From NCBI GenBank assembly GCA_003952965.2, contig CM025852.1, forward strand, positions 10,296,879 to 10,360,878: DNA of 64,000 nucleotides. Reading direction: 5' to 3'. The notes beneath the pieces were generated by a model. It saw only the letters and a list, made by a program, of their open reading frames with translations. It searched no databases and was not told the origin of the DNA. Shown piece by piece: positions 34,428-46,294 of the stretch. The first letter of the stretch is position 1. Each line of letters begins with the position of its first letter. This DNA comes from Morella rubra. Taxonomy: Eukaryota; Streptophyta; Magnoliopsida; Fagales; Myricaceae. The position numbers were made by a program, and so were the translations under genes.

Positions 34428-35160
34428 TTAGATCCAAGGTTTAAAATGATGCTTGTTCGGTTTTGCTTTCCATAAATTTATTCAGAAAGCGAGCCACTAA
34501 AAATATTGATATGGTTCTTAAAATTTTACTTGAGTTGTATGATGAATACGTTGAAGATTTTAGCTCGACCCAAATCCATGTAGAGCAAAGTGCACATGAA
34601 AATGCTCGGGAAATGGGTTCTTCTAGTGGCAATTCGATAAAAGCTATGGGATGAATGTTAAGAGTGGTAGGTCAATGTTTCAAACATTTGTTAGAAGTGT
34701 TGACACTATTTGACCTACAAAATCAGATTTGGATGTATATGTGGAGGAAAGTGTGTATATTTGTGGTGAAAGCTCATATTTAAATTTTGATGCTTTGCAA
34801 TCTTGGAAGGTTAATAATTTGAAATACTTCATTTTATCGAAGATGGCACGGGATACCTCATTAATTCCTATTACAACAGTTTCTTCTGAGTTTACATTTA
34901 GTGTTGGTGGTAGAGTAATTGACTCATATTGTGCATCCCTATGCCTGAAACATTGCAAATATTGTTATGTGGTGCTAATTGGGTTCGAGTACATCATGGC
35001 CTTAAAAATGTCATCCAACTGTAAGTATAATTTTTGCTTAGAATTTTGCTTCTTTTTTTGAACTAATTATTTAACAAATTGTTATCATGTTACTAATTGT
35101 CTTGTTTTGTTTTGTAGAGGGAAGAGCCAACATCTATAGAGATTATGCTACTGTAGTTGG
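34428..35160 (+). pseudogene. hAT transposase, C-terminal dimerization part
   Basis: Continues the transposase after the insertion: LDPRFKMMLVRF, then a Ser-rich linker (MGSSSGNS), then the hAT dimerization region with YLNFDALQSWKVNNLKYFIL, SKMARDTSLIPITTVSSEFT and FSVGGRVIDSYCASLCL (34765-34950). One frameshift lies between linker and dimerization region. A GT-AG intron (about 35021-35117) precedes a short last exon reading EEPTSIEIMLL and a stop. The order and motifs are those of Ac/RICESLEEPER-type proteins. Confidence 0.75.
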
Positions 35161-35817
35161 GTGAATTTCAAAAACTGTTTGCTTTCTTTTTATCATTTAT
35201 ACATTAATTTTTTGATTTTATACACTATTTATATATTGTTCTTGAGTTTGTTTGCTTTGCTTTTAATTTTGTGGTGGTTTTTGTATTACAGGTTGGGTGG
35301 TTAGGAATTAGCCCTTGTAGCTGTTTTTTGCTTGTGAAATCATAGTTGAAGCATATAGCAATTGGGATGCATTTTTCGAAAGTTGTTTACTCATTGAGAG
35401 AATAAAAGTTTCTGGCAAATGGAGCATTGCTTGATAGTCCATGTTTTTTTGTGAAGGCTGGTTGTATAAAGTGTTCTCATTAATTATGTGTTTGACTTAT
35501 GCTCATGACTTGGTAGAAAAATTACTGATTTATAGTATTTTTTGAATGCCTGATTGGTGGTAAGGGTATTCTCATTACCATGTAATTATGATATTGATGT
35601 TTAGCAAGCTATATTTTTTTGTGAAAGCTTGATATATAGAATAAAAAACACCCTATTATTTTGTAGTGCACTTCTATTGGTTAATATATATTATTTTTTA
35701 TTTTACTGAGCAGTACATTAGATCATTAGTTATTATTGTTGTGATGATTACAAATTAAGATTATGTATAGTAATTACAAATCTTAGAAAGGTTCTCCTTA
35801 GCTTTAAAAATACAAAA
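35161..35817. other. hAT 3' flank, no gene recognised
   Basis: AT-rich sequence probably containing the 3' end of the hAT element. A terminal inverted repeat could not be paired because the 5' end has been rearranged. Confidence 0.4.
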
Positions 35818-35970
35818 CATGCTTGAGCTGAGCTCATTTGTTTGTTTTATGTCGAGCTCATTGAAATTTAGCAAGTCGAGTTTGAATAGGATTTTTGAGC
35901 TTAATTCAAGCTTGAGCCGAGCTCTTATATGTGTTAAACGAGCCGAATTCAAACATTCACTATTCAACTC
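35818..35970. repeat. second copy of the GAGCTC/GCTCG interspersed repeat
   Basis: CTTGAGCTGAGCTCA, GTCGAGCTCATTG and AAACGAGCCGAATTC are the same string types as at 25394-25615. Confidence 0.5.
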
Positions 35971-35981
35971 GTTTATAATCC

Positions 35982-36208
35982 CATTCACATCTTTTTTCAT
36001 TGTGTGAAACAAAAGCAATTGTACTTAAAAGGAAGCTTGAAGAGTAAACATAAATGAAATTGGCGAACTACCTAAAATTCTTGTATTTGCTTCTCCCATT
36101 CATATCTTTTTTCATTGTGTGAAACAAAAGAAATGGTACTTAAAAGGAAGTTGAAGAGTAAACATAAGTGAAATTGGTGAATTACTTAAAATTCTTGTAT
36201 TTGCTTCT
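35982..36208. repeat. tandem duplication, 115-bp unit, two copies
   Basis: CATTCACATCTTTTTTCATT at 35982 recurs as CATTCATATCTTTTTTCATT at 36097. Each is followed by GTGTGAAACAAAAG, GTACTTAAAAGGAAG and TTCTTGTATTTGCTTCTC. The copies differ at several bases, so this one is a genuine older duplication. Confidence 0.8.
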
Positions 36209-36252
36209 CTATCATTTAAACTTTTCATATTGTGCTATTGATTAATTATCTC

Positions 36253-36412
36253 CATTAAAATCTATAAAAGTAAAAGCTATGTGACACAGTTTTAATGGTC
36301 AAATTATAACAAGGGTGCAAAGTATAAATCTATCGATGATTTAGAGTGCAATATCTCAAGTTCAAATTACAAACTATATTGTAGTTACAGCGTGACAAAA
36401 ATATAATTTTCC
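36253..36412. mobile_element. right-half remnant of the MITE family
   Basis: AAGGGTGCAAAGTATAAATC and GACAAAAATATAATTTTCCC match the inner and terminal right arm of the MITEs at 19991 and 20630. The left arm is missing. Confidence 0.4.
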
Positions 36413-36531
36413 CTTGGTGTATATTTCTTGACACGTTATTTAAAGTTTACTCTTGACCTCAATTACACGTTTTGGAATAAGCAAACGAAAAATAATTTGC
36501 ATCTGAATGAAGCTTGTAGTAATATCATTTA

Positions 36532-39500
36532 TCAAGGCGAAGTTTTCGGGGAGACGCTCATGCAAGCCTCTCTGCTGATGCACCATATCCCATTCTGACC
36601 TGGTGTAGAAGCCACAGAACTTGCTTTGGCCTCACCGTACGAAATATACAAATCAGAGCTACTTTTCGAATTAGAGTCACGAGGCTGCCCACACACCTCG
36701 TTTATCTGATCACTCAGCGAGTGCCTTACATGTAAACCATCAACTGAAGTATCATCGAGACTTATACCAGGAATGCAGCATGTTGTCCAGGGTGAATTTG
36801 GATTGCTCAAACCATCTTCTTGCAGAATATCTCTTATTCTGGATAGTATACTGTAGGCCAAGTTGCCAAGAACACGGGAATATGCTTCCAGAATTGCATG
36901 TCCGACATCCTATATTTATTGATAAACAACAACAAAAATTAGGTAAACTTCAGCACAGGTGTGTGTGTGTGTTTGTGCTCATAGTAGTATGGTACCTTTG
37001 GTAAGACAGCCAACTAATGTCAAAATAATTTCCCAGAGTTAAAAGACAAGATAAGAGAAAACAGAAAAAATTATAAGTGGCACTATACCCAGTTTGAATT
37101 TGGTTCTGTCCCACTAATTTATATGCTAAGACCAAGACGACTCTGGTGAAAGCCGGTCTACCTTATGACAACAAAGAATGCATTTGAGCCTGTAGGCTCA
37201 TTAATAGAAATCATTCTCACAAGTGTGTGTACTCTATATCTCAATGATGGAGAAAAGAAGCCTAAAAATGAGAAGGCCGACGGATGTTTGGTGAAAATTT
37301 CCAGCACGGACATAAATGCATGAAGTTACCTTACTAAAAAAACGATTCACGAAGTTCTGTACTGGTCAAGAGTTTGTCCCACAGGGATTTAATGCGTGAT
37401 AACTCACCTTCCCATATTGAATTTTTGTAACATCAAGAAATGTATGCGGGAGGTTTGGATAGCTGGTCTTGAGCTGATGTAGAAGGGCTTCTGCTCGGTC
37501 AAATAATAACTCCATCTTATCCATCTCAGATATTGGATCCTTTAGGAAGGACCATGATGTTCGAACCGGAGATTTACCACTAACTTGTTCTGTTGTTTTC
37601 ACTTTCCATGCAAATACGGCAGCTTCCAACCTGTTAACGGCCTCAAGAACCTCGTGTTCAGATTTCAAATTGAGGGAATTAAGCATCTCCTCAGGTGCGT
37701 TTGCTTCTACAGACAAGATTTTGTACAGGTCCTCACCAAGGCTTGCCCTCCCAGACTGCAATGACAAAAATACAAATGTAGTCAAAAGTAACCACAATAA
37801 ACGAGGATTGACAATTTTTGAGAACTTCATCTTATAGCCCAATCATAAGCAATGATTTAACTAAGCATATTGTTCAGGTTTGGAAAGCTCTACGTTTTAT
37901 CAAGTAAAAGTGAGCTCCGATTAGATACTTTTGGAGAAGAAAAATGATACAAGATAATAGGAACCCGTAATAGAGTGTCTCCTTAGATTAGACCTCTATA
38001 TTTGGAGACCCGTCTTCACCAAAATATCAGAAAGTTTGTCAGCATTTTACGATGCTTTAAAAGTAAGAGTGGGGTTACCTTGGGAAGAGCATCTCTGATT
38101 ACAGCGGGCACAGGCATTTCCAGTAAAACATTTTCATTAATGGATTTGGCAGCCTTGAATACTTGATGTACTACTCTTCCCTGATGAACCAATTTCTTTC
38201 TTTCAGACTCAGAGAGCCCTGTCGATGGTACTTGAGGAGACGGAAGCCACCATCTCTTGCATTGACGGACATCAATATTCCTTCCTTCAGCCCGGCTACC
38301 TCCTTCTGCATACCAAAACTCAGTATTCACCATTGAATCAAGTGTCTCCTGTAAAATAAAAAATCAATAAGATGTAAATATTAACAACAGTAAAGACAAA
38401 AAGTTCTCTAAATGTTGATGGGAATGAAGAGATCACCTACAATAAGCATAGAGTCCAACTTTTGAAGTGCTGGAAGATTCATATGGATGTCAGCACGGGC
38501 TTTTGGTGTCATTATCTGCACAGATAAAAATCAATTCCAAGTCACTTGATACTTAGTTCATAGGTTATAATCTTCTAGAACGAAGTGAAAATAAAAATAC
38601 CTCTAGGATCCGGCCATTGGCACCATTTTGCTTAGCAGGAACCAACTCAACCATATAGTTGGTTGGGGAGAGAAACCAGTCCATTTCTCTTTGCCATTTG
38701 GTCTTCCTTTCTTCAGGCAGTGGTTCCAATTTCCACAACTCTCCAAAAACCATTGCTGAAAATCCAATTGTTATGTTACATAGTGTTGGAACGCAGTAAT
38801 TATTTTCATGGTCACATTATGGAAGCGAAGCTTTTCTAAAGAATGGATAGGGGCTTCGAGTTAGTTATAAATGTCCTGCATTATATCATAGCCAGAAACC
38901 AAAAAGAAAAAAGCGGCATTGAGAAGTCTGAGTTCGACTCAATGAGGGTAAATGTTTTCATTTATTTCATTTCTGGTGAAATGACTTGTTATTGCATACT
39001 TGCAATCCTAACCCACATTTCCTCTGCTCACTGATAAAATCATTTGCAAGATACAGGAATGCCAGAGATTTGAATACACTGGTTTTGAATACCGGATTGT
39101 TACATGCTGTTGGTACCCCAAGAATATTTAGGGTTCTAATAACATGAGCTCGAAACATCCACATGACACTGAAAAAGTGGTGCAGTATAGGTTTGCCACA
39201 GTTTTAATTGTTCAAATCTCTAAAAGCAAGCACAACAAACATTAAGGCAAAAAGCAGACTGAATAATTTATATGCAAATGGATCTATCACATACCTGCTA
39301 GACTTGTGATGCCATTAGACAAAGCTAAGGCGGTGCTAAGGCCATTGTGTCCTCCGGTAATATCTTCACCCAATAAAAGCTTTGAGAACTTTTCTTTCAT
39401 TGCCTCCACATCTGAAAGCTGAATGCCATAAGAAGGTTTCTCTTTGATATAAAAATGCTGGGGGCTTTCTGGGTGCTCCCAATCTGAATAGTCCTCATCC

Positions 39501-42139
39501 CTTCTCTTTGTCAACCACTTGGAAGAAAATGATCCAAAAGCATCTTTGCTGGAAGAACAGCTCGAGACATCATCGTCCAAGGACTCAGTTGCACATCCAT
39601 CCCCTCTGCTTGTTCCACTTTCATTTTCATAAGGTTGATTGTTGAGAATGCAACTCTCAAGGCCATTATACGTCATTATTCCTGAAAGATTCCAGTACAG
39701 TTTTTTTTCCCCTCTGTTAGAGCAAAACTGAAGGTAAAGCAGTTGTTTCAGTTTAGTACACAACAAAGACTGAAAAAAAATTAACAAAAGAAAATCTTCA
39801 GAACAGGGTGTACAAGTGTTACAAGGTTATGTAGATGATGCTCATGAGACAAAACAAGGCAAACTCCGGAAAAAGGACAAACTAAGATAAAATGATTCGC
39901 CATCTATACAATAGAGATTCCAAGCTACACAGGCTACATTATAGAGATTCCCTCATACAACTGCAGGCTGACCAATTCTTTGAACTCTTTACTTGCATAC
40001 TCCGCCATCCTTAAGCCTCGTTTTAAGAATTGAAACTGAGATATAATTCACTGCATAATGTTTCTTAATCTTAGCATACTGTTAACTCTCAAAATGGTCC
40101 ATAACATTTCACCACGCGGGCTGGCTGTGCACTAAGCTTTTCCTAGTCCCGGGCTAACACTGCAATAACGGCGTCACCCCCCGCGCCGCACGATTGCAAT
40201 TGGGAGGCATGATGTAGGCTTGATACCATTTGTTAACTCTCCAAATGGTCCATAACACATACACAAGAGAAGATTCTTAAACAGTTTGATGATTTTTCTT
40301 CATGATGACTCATAAGAACCCCTAATCGAGTTAGGAAGATCACTCAAGTGATTAATTGTAGATTTAAGGAGTCATTTCGGAGAGATTTAGTTAACTTCTA
40401 ATGTCGATTTTGTCAAAAAGGAATTGAGGAAAGCCAGCCTTTTTCTTCTGACGTACGCGTATGCGAGCGCATCTAAAGGAGGTTCTATTCCCCCACCCCA
40501 AAAAGAAAAAGAATTAAAAAAAAAATTCAGTTCCTTCTCGGGACTTTGCCCTGAATATTCCAAACGCAATCCTTGGTCAAGATCTTTGTTCCATGGCCGA
40601 GACTAATTTCTCCATAATTGACTAAGTCTCACTCTGCAGCTGTTCCTCAAATACAGTTATGTATACTTGGGGTAGGTTGGTTAATAAGCGATCGACCAAA
40701 ACCAAACACTTCCATCTAGAGCACCCAAGGGGCATGTTTTCATACTCAGAATTCTTGGACCAGCATTTTTTTTTACTGTTCTGAAAAAAAAAAGATAAAA
40801 AAAAAATTTCAGTTCAGGCAAGCCACAAAAAACAGTAAGGATGTTTTTATAAATACCCAAAGGTCACAATTTCTTTTTTGTTTTTGGTCCCGTTAAATTC
40901 TGTCTTGTACATTCTGTCTTAAATTTTGTTTTTATTTTGTCCCCCTCTCACTTGAAACGAGCACAAAGATTGCTTACTGGGAAGAAAGTTGAATAGTTAA
41001 GCAGAAGCTTCATTGGCCATATAGATTGGACCACGGGAAAAAGGGAACTTTCTGAGAAACCATCAGAAAAAGGACTTGGACTGTTTTTCTTGTTTCTCTG
41101 TTCAGAACGTGGTTGCACCAACGTCACGAAACGACCCACCACAAGACGACAACAACCGAGACAAACAGGAACGGCTCAAAACAGAAAGGATTGGGCCCGA
41201 GGGAATATCCCGCAGTGGGAGATTGAAAGTAAATTAAAAATTCAGGACAAAAAGTCATTCAGATATCGACTTGCGTCCCCACCCAATTACTTCATTGTCT
41301 CCCTAAGTGGCAGCGAAAGATTGAATTCAATACTAGTAGCCTGAATATGATATACTTCACGGGTCCGCAAATTGCGATAAAAAAATTAAATAGCGAGAGC
41401 CAATTTCGGCGGGCTCTGTCCCATCGACTTTGAGGAGTCAAGATCATATATGTTTAAATGATATCCTAAACTTTTAAGCCCAAAACCCAGGATTTTTGCC
41501 GCTCTAAAATGTCTAAATGGCGACAATAAAACCAAGTTCCGGGATAAAGGCATCAAGTGGCTTCCACGTTACACGTACAAAAGGAAGCTTAATTTAAACT
41601 AGCAATACATAATTGGACGTGGGTTTTCTTGATTCGCAATATCAAAATCTGCTTCCTAATATCGATATTGCAAATAGTTTCATGAAACTAGACATGTTGA
41701 GATCATGCTAATATTTTTCTCTAGATGGTTTGGTTTCTTCGAAGTGGGGTTTCCTCCTTCCTAGAGATGGCGAAAATGCACGAGAAACTGTATAGCAAAT
41801 GCTAACCATCCAGAAAAAGTCTTATGAGCAATATTTTTAGAAAATACCACTGTTGCCCCTCTCTGACCAAGTCTAGGGGAGACATCTGTACACAGATAGT
41901 ACCCATGTGGTGGGTCTACCATATCATTCAAAATATTGAACGGTCGACATTGAAAAATTAGCATGTCAGATACGACCCACAAGCGACTAATAACAAGCGT
42001 CAATCACGGAAATCTCCATCTAATTAATGGCCACCAAAAGAAGAGTGAATAGGAAGGAGAGAGCCTTACTCTCTTGCTCGTCGAGGTCTATGCTAATCTC
42101 TCTGTCTCGGGTGCAGCAAGCAAGCCTTCTCCTCATCAT
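36532..42139 (-). CDS. ROPGEF14: Rop guanine nucleotide exchange factor (PRONE), ROPGEF14-like
   Basis: Seven exons on the minus strand: 42139-42070, 39681-39295, 38755-38601, 38515-38441, 38348-38079, 37755-37408 and 36909-36532. All introns are GT-AG, phases agree, and the total is 560 residues. RopGEFs load plant Rho (ROP) GTPases with GTP at the plasma membrane to drive polar growth and signalling. Exon 1 encodes [20 protein letters not shown] and is joined to [14 protein letters not shown], an N-terminus diagnostic of ROPGEF14. The PRONE domain spans about residues 112-467: [30 protein letters not shown], then a run with [57 protein letters not shown], a SWSFLKDP block, and [18 protein letters not shown]. 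The variable tail ends VSPKTSP. The length is close to the Arabidopsis protein (about 550). Intron 1 is 2.4 kb and carries repeats. A Met at the start of exon 2 (39676) could serve a shorter transcript. Confidence 0.92.
40079..40260 (-). mobile_element. TRIM-like fragment in ROPGEF14 intron 1
   Basis: TGTTAACTCTCAAAATGGTC at about 40079 recurs as TGTTAACTCTCCAAATGGTC at about 40234, each continuing CATAACA. On the minus strand the second copy is followed by ATGGTATCAAGCC, one base short of the tRNA-iMet primer site TGGTATCAGAGCC. The GC-rich stretch between has no coding. This layout (repeat end, primer site, short inside) suggests a broken terminal-repeat retrotransposon in miniature; only about 27 bases of the repeats are shared. 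Confidence 0.4.
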
Positions 42140-44520
42140 TATAATATCTTAGTTGTATTTTTTTTAAAAGCTTGAAAAAAGGGCACGTGATTTAGCAGAC
42201 AAACCCCCACCGGTGCTTTATGCCCTACATCAGTTAAACAACCATTAATACTGAAGTAATAAGCTTTGCTCATTAATTAAAAAAAAAAAAACTCAACTAA
42301 TAAGAGAAGTTCCTCCATTCCAAGACTCCGACTTGCATTTATTTAGGTGTAAAATAAACGGTGAGAATGCAACAAAGTGTCTTTCTTTATTTATTTATTT
42401 TCTTTCCCTTTATCACGGAGGCCATATGCCGCTATTTGAACCAGTCACTCTGGCATATCACCGCCCCCCCCCCTCTTCTCTCTCTAAGCATCAAGCTAAT
42501 TGATGACTTCTCTCTGACATGACTTTTACTCAGCTAATTTCCGTATCTGCTCGGTCCATCTGAAGTTCTGCGAACTCCACCTACCGCTTTGAAAAAATTT
42601 ACCAACCATTTTCTCCCCTTTTTTTTTTTCTCTTTCACAGGAAAGTCTACCGGCTCCGTATAATCGATAGTGGTGACCGTGCCCAGAGGCGAAACCAGGG
42701 GGCCAAATTTATTTTTATTTTTTTAATTTACTCCCTATTATTTTTCTTTTTTTACATCGGCACCTAACAAAAATTTAAAATTGTATTTTGGCCTTCCAAA
42801 AGCCAAATGCGGGGGCTTCGCCCCCTTGGTGGGCCCTTTACAAGAACCTCGTTACCCAGTAAAAAAGAAGAAGAGAAATAAAAAATTCTTAGGAATCATT
42901 ATGAACAAAAAGGAAAGCTATATGCTTACTAAAAATTTTCTTGCTAAGAAGAAAAGCTTAGGCAGAAAATGATTGTGTAAGCTTTTTGGACTGACTGGTT
43001 AAGGAATTATTATTATTTTTTTAATAAAGGCTTCGGCTGACCATCAAATCTGAAGTAAGAAGAAAAAGTGAGGTTGATTATATATTAGATTCCCTTGATT
43101 TGAAGCAGTAGCGTACGAAAACTTAGCAGAAGATCATAAAGGGTTAAAAAAAAAAGGGGCAGAAAAAGGGAGACAGTGCTTGTTTTGATCCAACGCAAAA
43201 GGAAACAGATTCGCACCTCTCCCAGAATGCCTTGAATTTTGCACAGTAGCAGTTTTAAACAGTTTTTCTCGCTTTTAAAAGCGACAGACGAAAAAGGAAC
43301 TCTCATGGATTTTGGCCTTTGAAGAAGAAAAGAAAGAACCTACTTGGAAATGGAAACGAAACGAGTAGCCAGTAGACCAAAAGGAAATGCAAGACCCACA
43401 CCGAGAACAGACTGAAGAGAAAGAAAAACGATACTATCCCTATACAAGCTAAACAAAAGAGAAGAAGGAAAAAAAAAAACCACAGCACTTCCATCTAAGG
43501 ATTGCATAGGAAATGAGGGAGAAAAACATAAAAGGAAAATGGGAACATACCTTTGGGGGAAGCATATTCCTCAGAAGGAAGGAATTATTGGTCAGAGCAG
43601 TAATGGGACTATGCCATCAGAATGTGCCACATTAAAACATACACAGCGAGAAAGATTGAGAGAATTTGAGTTCGTTCAAATGAACAAGGACCAGCTGAGA
43701 CGAAAGAATAGGCACTGCGAAGCTATTGATTTCGATCAGACTCAGAGAGAGAGAGAGACCAACGTGGTTGGTGAGGGAGTATAGAGGTGCATTTAATAGC
43801 CGAAGGAAGAGTCTGAATAAAGAAAAGAGAGATAAGAGAGGGAGAGGGGGAGAAGATAGAGGGATCTGAGAGAGCTTCCTAGGCTCCTCTCCAGTACCCG
43901 GGACGCGCCCCCCAACTGCATCTGAGCCGTTCGATAAGTACGTCCCACTTCTGGGGTCTCTTTGTACGTTCATTCTATCTTTCCAATGGGGCCTACTGTG
44001 AAAGGCCGTCCAGATGTGAAAGAGCTCTTTTCTGTAAGGTGATTCGTGGAGGTCGGCCCGAAGGACCGACCACCTCAAAAAGCTGGTAGCGCAGATTCGC
44101 GTTTCAAAATTCACTTTTCGATGAGACGGGATTTTGGGTCGAAATTCTTAAAGAAGATGACATATTTCTCTACACTACACCTAAATTATCCTTGGTGAGG
44201 TATTAAAAAATTGAAATAAACTTTTAAAAAATAAAAAATAATAATCGTAACAGAAAAAAAAGAACAAAAAGAAGCATAAACTGAAATTACATAAGATAAA
44301 GACAAGAAATAGAGAACAGGTCGGAATTGTATATATATTTATTTACATTGAATTGATGATTATTTGAACTTGTTAATGCAACAATATTTACATATTGTAT
44401 TCATAGTAACATCATGAGCATATTAAGAATTATGAGATTGAATATCTAAAGGATCAGCGAAGTGTAACGGAACCGATCATTGGAAGATGTGCAACCATTG
44501 CCTTAACGGGGGACAAGGAT
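42140..44520. other. ROPGEF14 upstream region, no further gene
   Basis: No other gene was recognised. 42684-42850 (GAGGCGAAACCAGGGGGCC onward, with GGGGGCTTCGCCCCC) resembles a decayed DNA-transposon end. 43530-44110 is more GC-rich, with a (GA)n run at 43741-43757, and could hold a distal promoter or leader of ROPGEF14; its open frames show no family motif. Confidence 0.4.
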
Positions 44521-44525
44521 GGCCT

Positions 44526-45630
44526 TGTTAGGGACTTCAGTCTAGGCCACCTTAACAACGCCAACTCTCGCTAAGTGATTCGAACGCAATCACCCTAATC
44601 GATCCTCTAAACCGTTCTTGGCAACACACAAGCTGAAATGTAGGATCTAACAACACAAATGGAGAACTCTCAAGATATTACTATGAAGAATGAAGAACGT
44701 GGTTAAGAGTTAATTACCCAAGAACAATCCCGATCAAGGGTTAATTAGCCCAAGAACGGGTACCCAAACTAGGTTATTAGCCTAGAGTGAATCCCAATGA
44801 CAAGGTTATTAGCCTTGACAACAATTTAGCATATACGTGCCTATGCTCAGCCAAAACACTCCCCAAAAGCACTCAGGCTCTCCAAGACTCTACTATTCTG
44901 AAGATAACTCTAATGCACCTAAGGTGTTTATATAGACATCCTTAGGTGCTCACAAACCCTAATGAATCAAATCAAATCAAATCTAAATCAAATCACCGAT
45001 CTTTAGGAATCAATCCCTTCAATCAAGGAGATTTGATATTACATGCCTAAATCAAATAAACTCAAAGGAAAGGAATCTTCTAGAGTTTAGGAAAAGATCC
45101 CTAAATCTAGAAGATATGATTTATTCAATCTCAACAAGAAAGGAAACTAATCCCTAAGATACCTCCATGAATCTTGGAGCCGTCGCGCCGCCGCTTGCAC
45201 CTCCATGGGTGGTGGTGCTCCTTCGACTTTGAACCTTCCTCTTCCATTCCCCACCTAGCACTGGTAGGGGTGGTGGTGCTCGCACTGGTGGTGGCTGGTG
45301 GTGGCCATCTGTGTCATGACACTCCTTTGTTTGCTGGCCCCTGCTGCTTGGCTTGGCTGGTGGCCAAGGACTTGCTGTGGCACCGTGTCATGGTAAGGCC
45401 ATGGGCTGTCATGGCAGGCTAGCTGGCATGCCAGGCATGGGCGTTGCTGGGGCCCATGCCTTGTCAGGGGCGCTGGGCGCTAAGTTGCTGATGCCATGGC
45501 ATGGCTGTGGTGCTCTTGCCGCGCGTGCTATGGGCGTGTCAAGGGTGCCCATGGGTGTCTGGCGCTCATCTTGCACCTATCCTCCCACGCGTGTCTATCA
45601 CGGCCCATGTCATCACTGGGGACCCTTTCA
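44526..45630 (-). repeat. Gypsy element 3' LTR
   Basis: 1,105 bp, TG...CA ends. Closely similar to the right LTR with scattered substitutions and indels, most in the GC-rich 45170-45600 part. Shared landmarks include TCCCGATCAAGGGTTAATTA and TGTTTATATAGACATCC. Confidence 0.85.
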
Positions 45631-45643
45631 TTCCCCCTTCCTT
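45631..45643 (-). promoter_or_regulatory. polypurine tract of the Gypsy element
   Basis: On the minus strand AAGGAAGGGGGAA lies directly against the 3' LTR, the place where plus-strand DNA synthesis is primed. Confidence 0.8.
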
Positions 45644-45872
45644 AAAAGTACCCTTGACCCCAAGGGTAACCTTTGGAACTCTAGAGGCCATGCCATCATA
45701 GTCCTCCCAAGCCATCTCCTCTCTAAGTAGCCCACCCATACTCCAAGTAACAACCTACGCCTAGGGTGAACTCCATACTCCTCCTACCATAATCAAGTAT
45801 GATCTTGCCAATGCCTTTTAACCAAGCATTACCTAAGACCACATCCAACTCATCCAAGGAAAGCACATATAA

Positions 45873-46088
45873 TCAACAACAACTTACCTTGGACATCAAT
45901 GGGAACCCTTTCACTATCTTCTCACATCTCATCTTCCCACCGTTGGCAAGCTTCACCTCAAATGCCTCTATCTCCTCTCCATGCAAGCCCGCCTTAGTAA
46001 CAAGGTGGGTGTTGATGAAGTTGTGGGTAGACCCACTATCCACCAACAAGGTGACATTATGCTCGCCCATTGAAGCCATGAATGTCAT
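45873..46088 (-). pseudogene. retropepsin-like protease of the Gypsy element
   Basis: Contains LLVDSGSTHNFINTHLV, the DSG active-site motif of retroviral-type aspartic proteases, followed by a LANGG turn. It overlaps the end of the zinc-knuckle frame by four bases in a different frame. It stops after about 72 residues with no sign of the downstream polymerase. One frameshift from gag is needed for a continuous reading. Confidence 0.75.
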
Positions 46089-46294
46089 GGTTGAGGATTT
46101 CCAATGCCCGTCATGGCATTAAGACTCAACTCACTATCACTAGTGTGCTCCTCACTTGACTCCTCCTCCCCCACATCAATCAAGCACATGATCTTGGCCT
46201 TGTTGCATTGATGGTTAGGACTCCACTTCTCTCCACACTTGAAGCATAAGTGTTTCTTGATGCACTCCTCAAGCTCTTCTCGGCTAAGCTTCAT
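46085..46294 (-). pseudogene. gag zinc knuckle and acidic linker
   Basis: CFKCGEKWSPNHQC is a CX2CX3GHX4C-type knuckle variant binding the element's RNA. It is preceded by KLSREELEECIKKHL and followed by the acidic linker GEEESSEEHTSDSELSL. It overlaps the main gag frame by 11 bases in another frame. Confidence 0.75.

Noticed and set aside
44046..44076. Hairpin GGTCGG...CCGACC
   Set aside because: A six-base stem with no T-run or gene context; not enough for a functional call.
43632..44114. 160-codon minus-strand frame
   Set aside because: Composition reflects a (GA)n-bearing, GC-richer leader or promoter stretch; no domain recognised.
45174..45730. Plus-strand frames of 82-125 codons in the Gypsy LTR, and similar ones at 48518-48823
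   Set aside because: They lie in the GC-rich part of the LTR on the non-coding strand and are not kept in the same frame between the two LTRs.
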